From contig JAUXGF010000190.1 in NCBI GenBank assembly GCA_030622395.1, forward strand, positions 1 to 6,123: a stretch of DNA of 6,123 bases, written 5' to 3'. The notes beneath the pieces were generated by a model that searched no databases, was not told the origin of the DNA, and saw only the letters and a list, made by a program, of their open reading frames with translations. The stretch comes from Calditrichaceae bacterium (GTDB lineage: Bacteria > Calditrichota > Calditrichia > Calditrichales > Calditrichaceae). Position numbers and translations under genes: made by a program. This document shows positions 5,801 through 6,123 of this stretch, piece after piece (positions within the stretch are counted from its first letter, which is position 1; each line of letters begins with the position of its first letter).

Positions 5801-5818
5801 TTCATAAGAACATATATC
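5789..5818 (+). promoter_or_regulatory. Candidate sigma70-type promoter for gcvPA
   Basis: TTGAGA (5789-5794, five of six matches to TTGACA) and TATATC (5813-5818, four of six to TATAAT) are separated by 18 nt. Transcription would begin near 5825, leaving a very short leader that still holds AAGG at 5829-5832. An exact TTGACA at 5650-5655 lacks a good -10 partner. Confidence 0.35.
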
Positions 5819-5840
5819 TAAAACAAATAAGGTTGACACT

Positions 5841-6123
5841 ATGCCATATTTAACTAATTGCGATGCTGATTTTAAGGAAATGCTAGAAGTAATTGGAGTT
5901 GAAGACTTCGAAGAGTTAATCTCGAATATTCCTAAAGATATTCGTTTTAAGGGAACGTTTAATATTCCCGAGGCGCAGTCTGAATTTGGCGTTAGTAAAA
6001 TAATGAAATCTTTTTCTGAGCAAAATAAAAACTATCTATCATTTTTAGGCGGTGGAGTTTATGATCACTATATTCCTTCTATAATTGAAGCAATAACCTC
6101 ACGGCCTGAATTTTACACCTCAT
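5841..6123 (+). CDS. gcvPA: Glycine dehydrogenase (decarboxylating) subunit 1, N-terminal part
   Basis: The first 94 codons are present and the gene runs off the window edge with no stop. The start MPYLTNCDAD, followed by MLEVIGVEDFEELISNIP, and then FLGGGVYDHYIP (68-79) and SRPEFYTS, is characteristic of the N-terminal subunit of the two-subunit P-protein; the usual form of the middle motif is FLGAGxYDHYIP. With GcvPB, which carries the PLP-binding lysine, it decarboxylates glycine and loads the aminomethyl group onto GcvH. Full-length GcvPA is normally about 440-450 residues. ATG is preceded by AAGG (5829-5832) at 8 nt. The 265-nt spacer after gcvH contains terminator-like and promoter-like elements, so it may be transcribed separately. 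gcvPB is expected downstream. Confidence 0.92.
   Translation, partial: MPYLTNCDADFKEMLEVIGVEDFEELISNIPKDIRFKGTFNIPEAQSEFGVSKIMKSFSEQNKNYLSFLGGGVYDHYIPSIIEAITSRPEFYTS

Noticed and set aside
5576..5840. Glycine riboswitch upstream of gcvPA
   Set aside because: The spacer contains simple hairpins and C/G tracts, but I could not find the conserved riboswitch core motifs.

Overview
The window is AT-rich bacterial DNA. It carries one compact, same-strand gene cluster (799-5575), then a spacer and the start of a further gene (5841 to the window edge). The probable outer-membrane lipoprotein and the sensor kinase with a large extracytoplasmic domain suggest a Gram-negative cell envelope. The split P-protein of the glycine cleavage system and the intergenic DNA full of short palindromes, C/G-tract hairpins and short tandem repeats resemble genomes of uncultured lineages such as Omnitrophota, Elusimicrobiota or Desulfobacterota-like groups. 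That placement is a weak impression; no phylogenetic marker here settles it.

Layout: (1) 1-798 holds no convincing gene. It contains C/G-tract hairpins (11-133), a degenerate TTCCAA-type repeat (301-383), a possible 41-codon coding remnant (414-539), a 14-bp inverted repeat (526-586), a GC-rich palindrome (628-647), five heptamer repeats (664-698) and a 15-nt palindrome (753-767). (2) 799-3822 is a signalling module: a membrane histidine kinase, a response regulator with a GGDEF-type output domain, and a small lipoprotein with a TPR-like middle and a leucine zipper at its end. The first two genes overlap by 4 nt and the next two by about 26 nt. (3) 3839-5575 follows after 16 nt with two metabolic genes 12 nt apart: biotin carboxylase (accC, TTG start) and the glycine cleavage H protein (gcvH). 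(4) 5576-5840 holds several hairpins, a terminator-like structure and a candidate promoter. (5) 5841-6123 is the first 94 codons of gcvPA, the N-terminal subunit of glycine dehydrogenase.

Working model: the kinase senses an envelope or periplasmic signal, perhaps with help from the lipoprotein, and phosphorylates the regulator, whose GGDEF-like domain makes or binds a cyclic dinucleotide or acts as a protein-interaction module. The tight spacing suggests that these genes are co-transcribed with accC (first step of fatty-acid synthesis) and gcvH (lipoyl carrier of glycine cleavage). GcvH works with GcvPA, whose gene starts downstream, probably with its own promoter. No accB, gcvT or gcvPB is visible. 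All enzyme families here are known; the less ordinary points are the kinase/regulator/lipoprotein arrangement, the degenerate GGDEF signature and the repeat-rich spacers.
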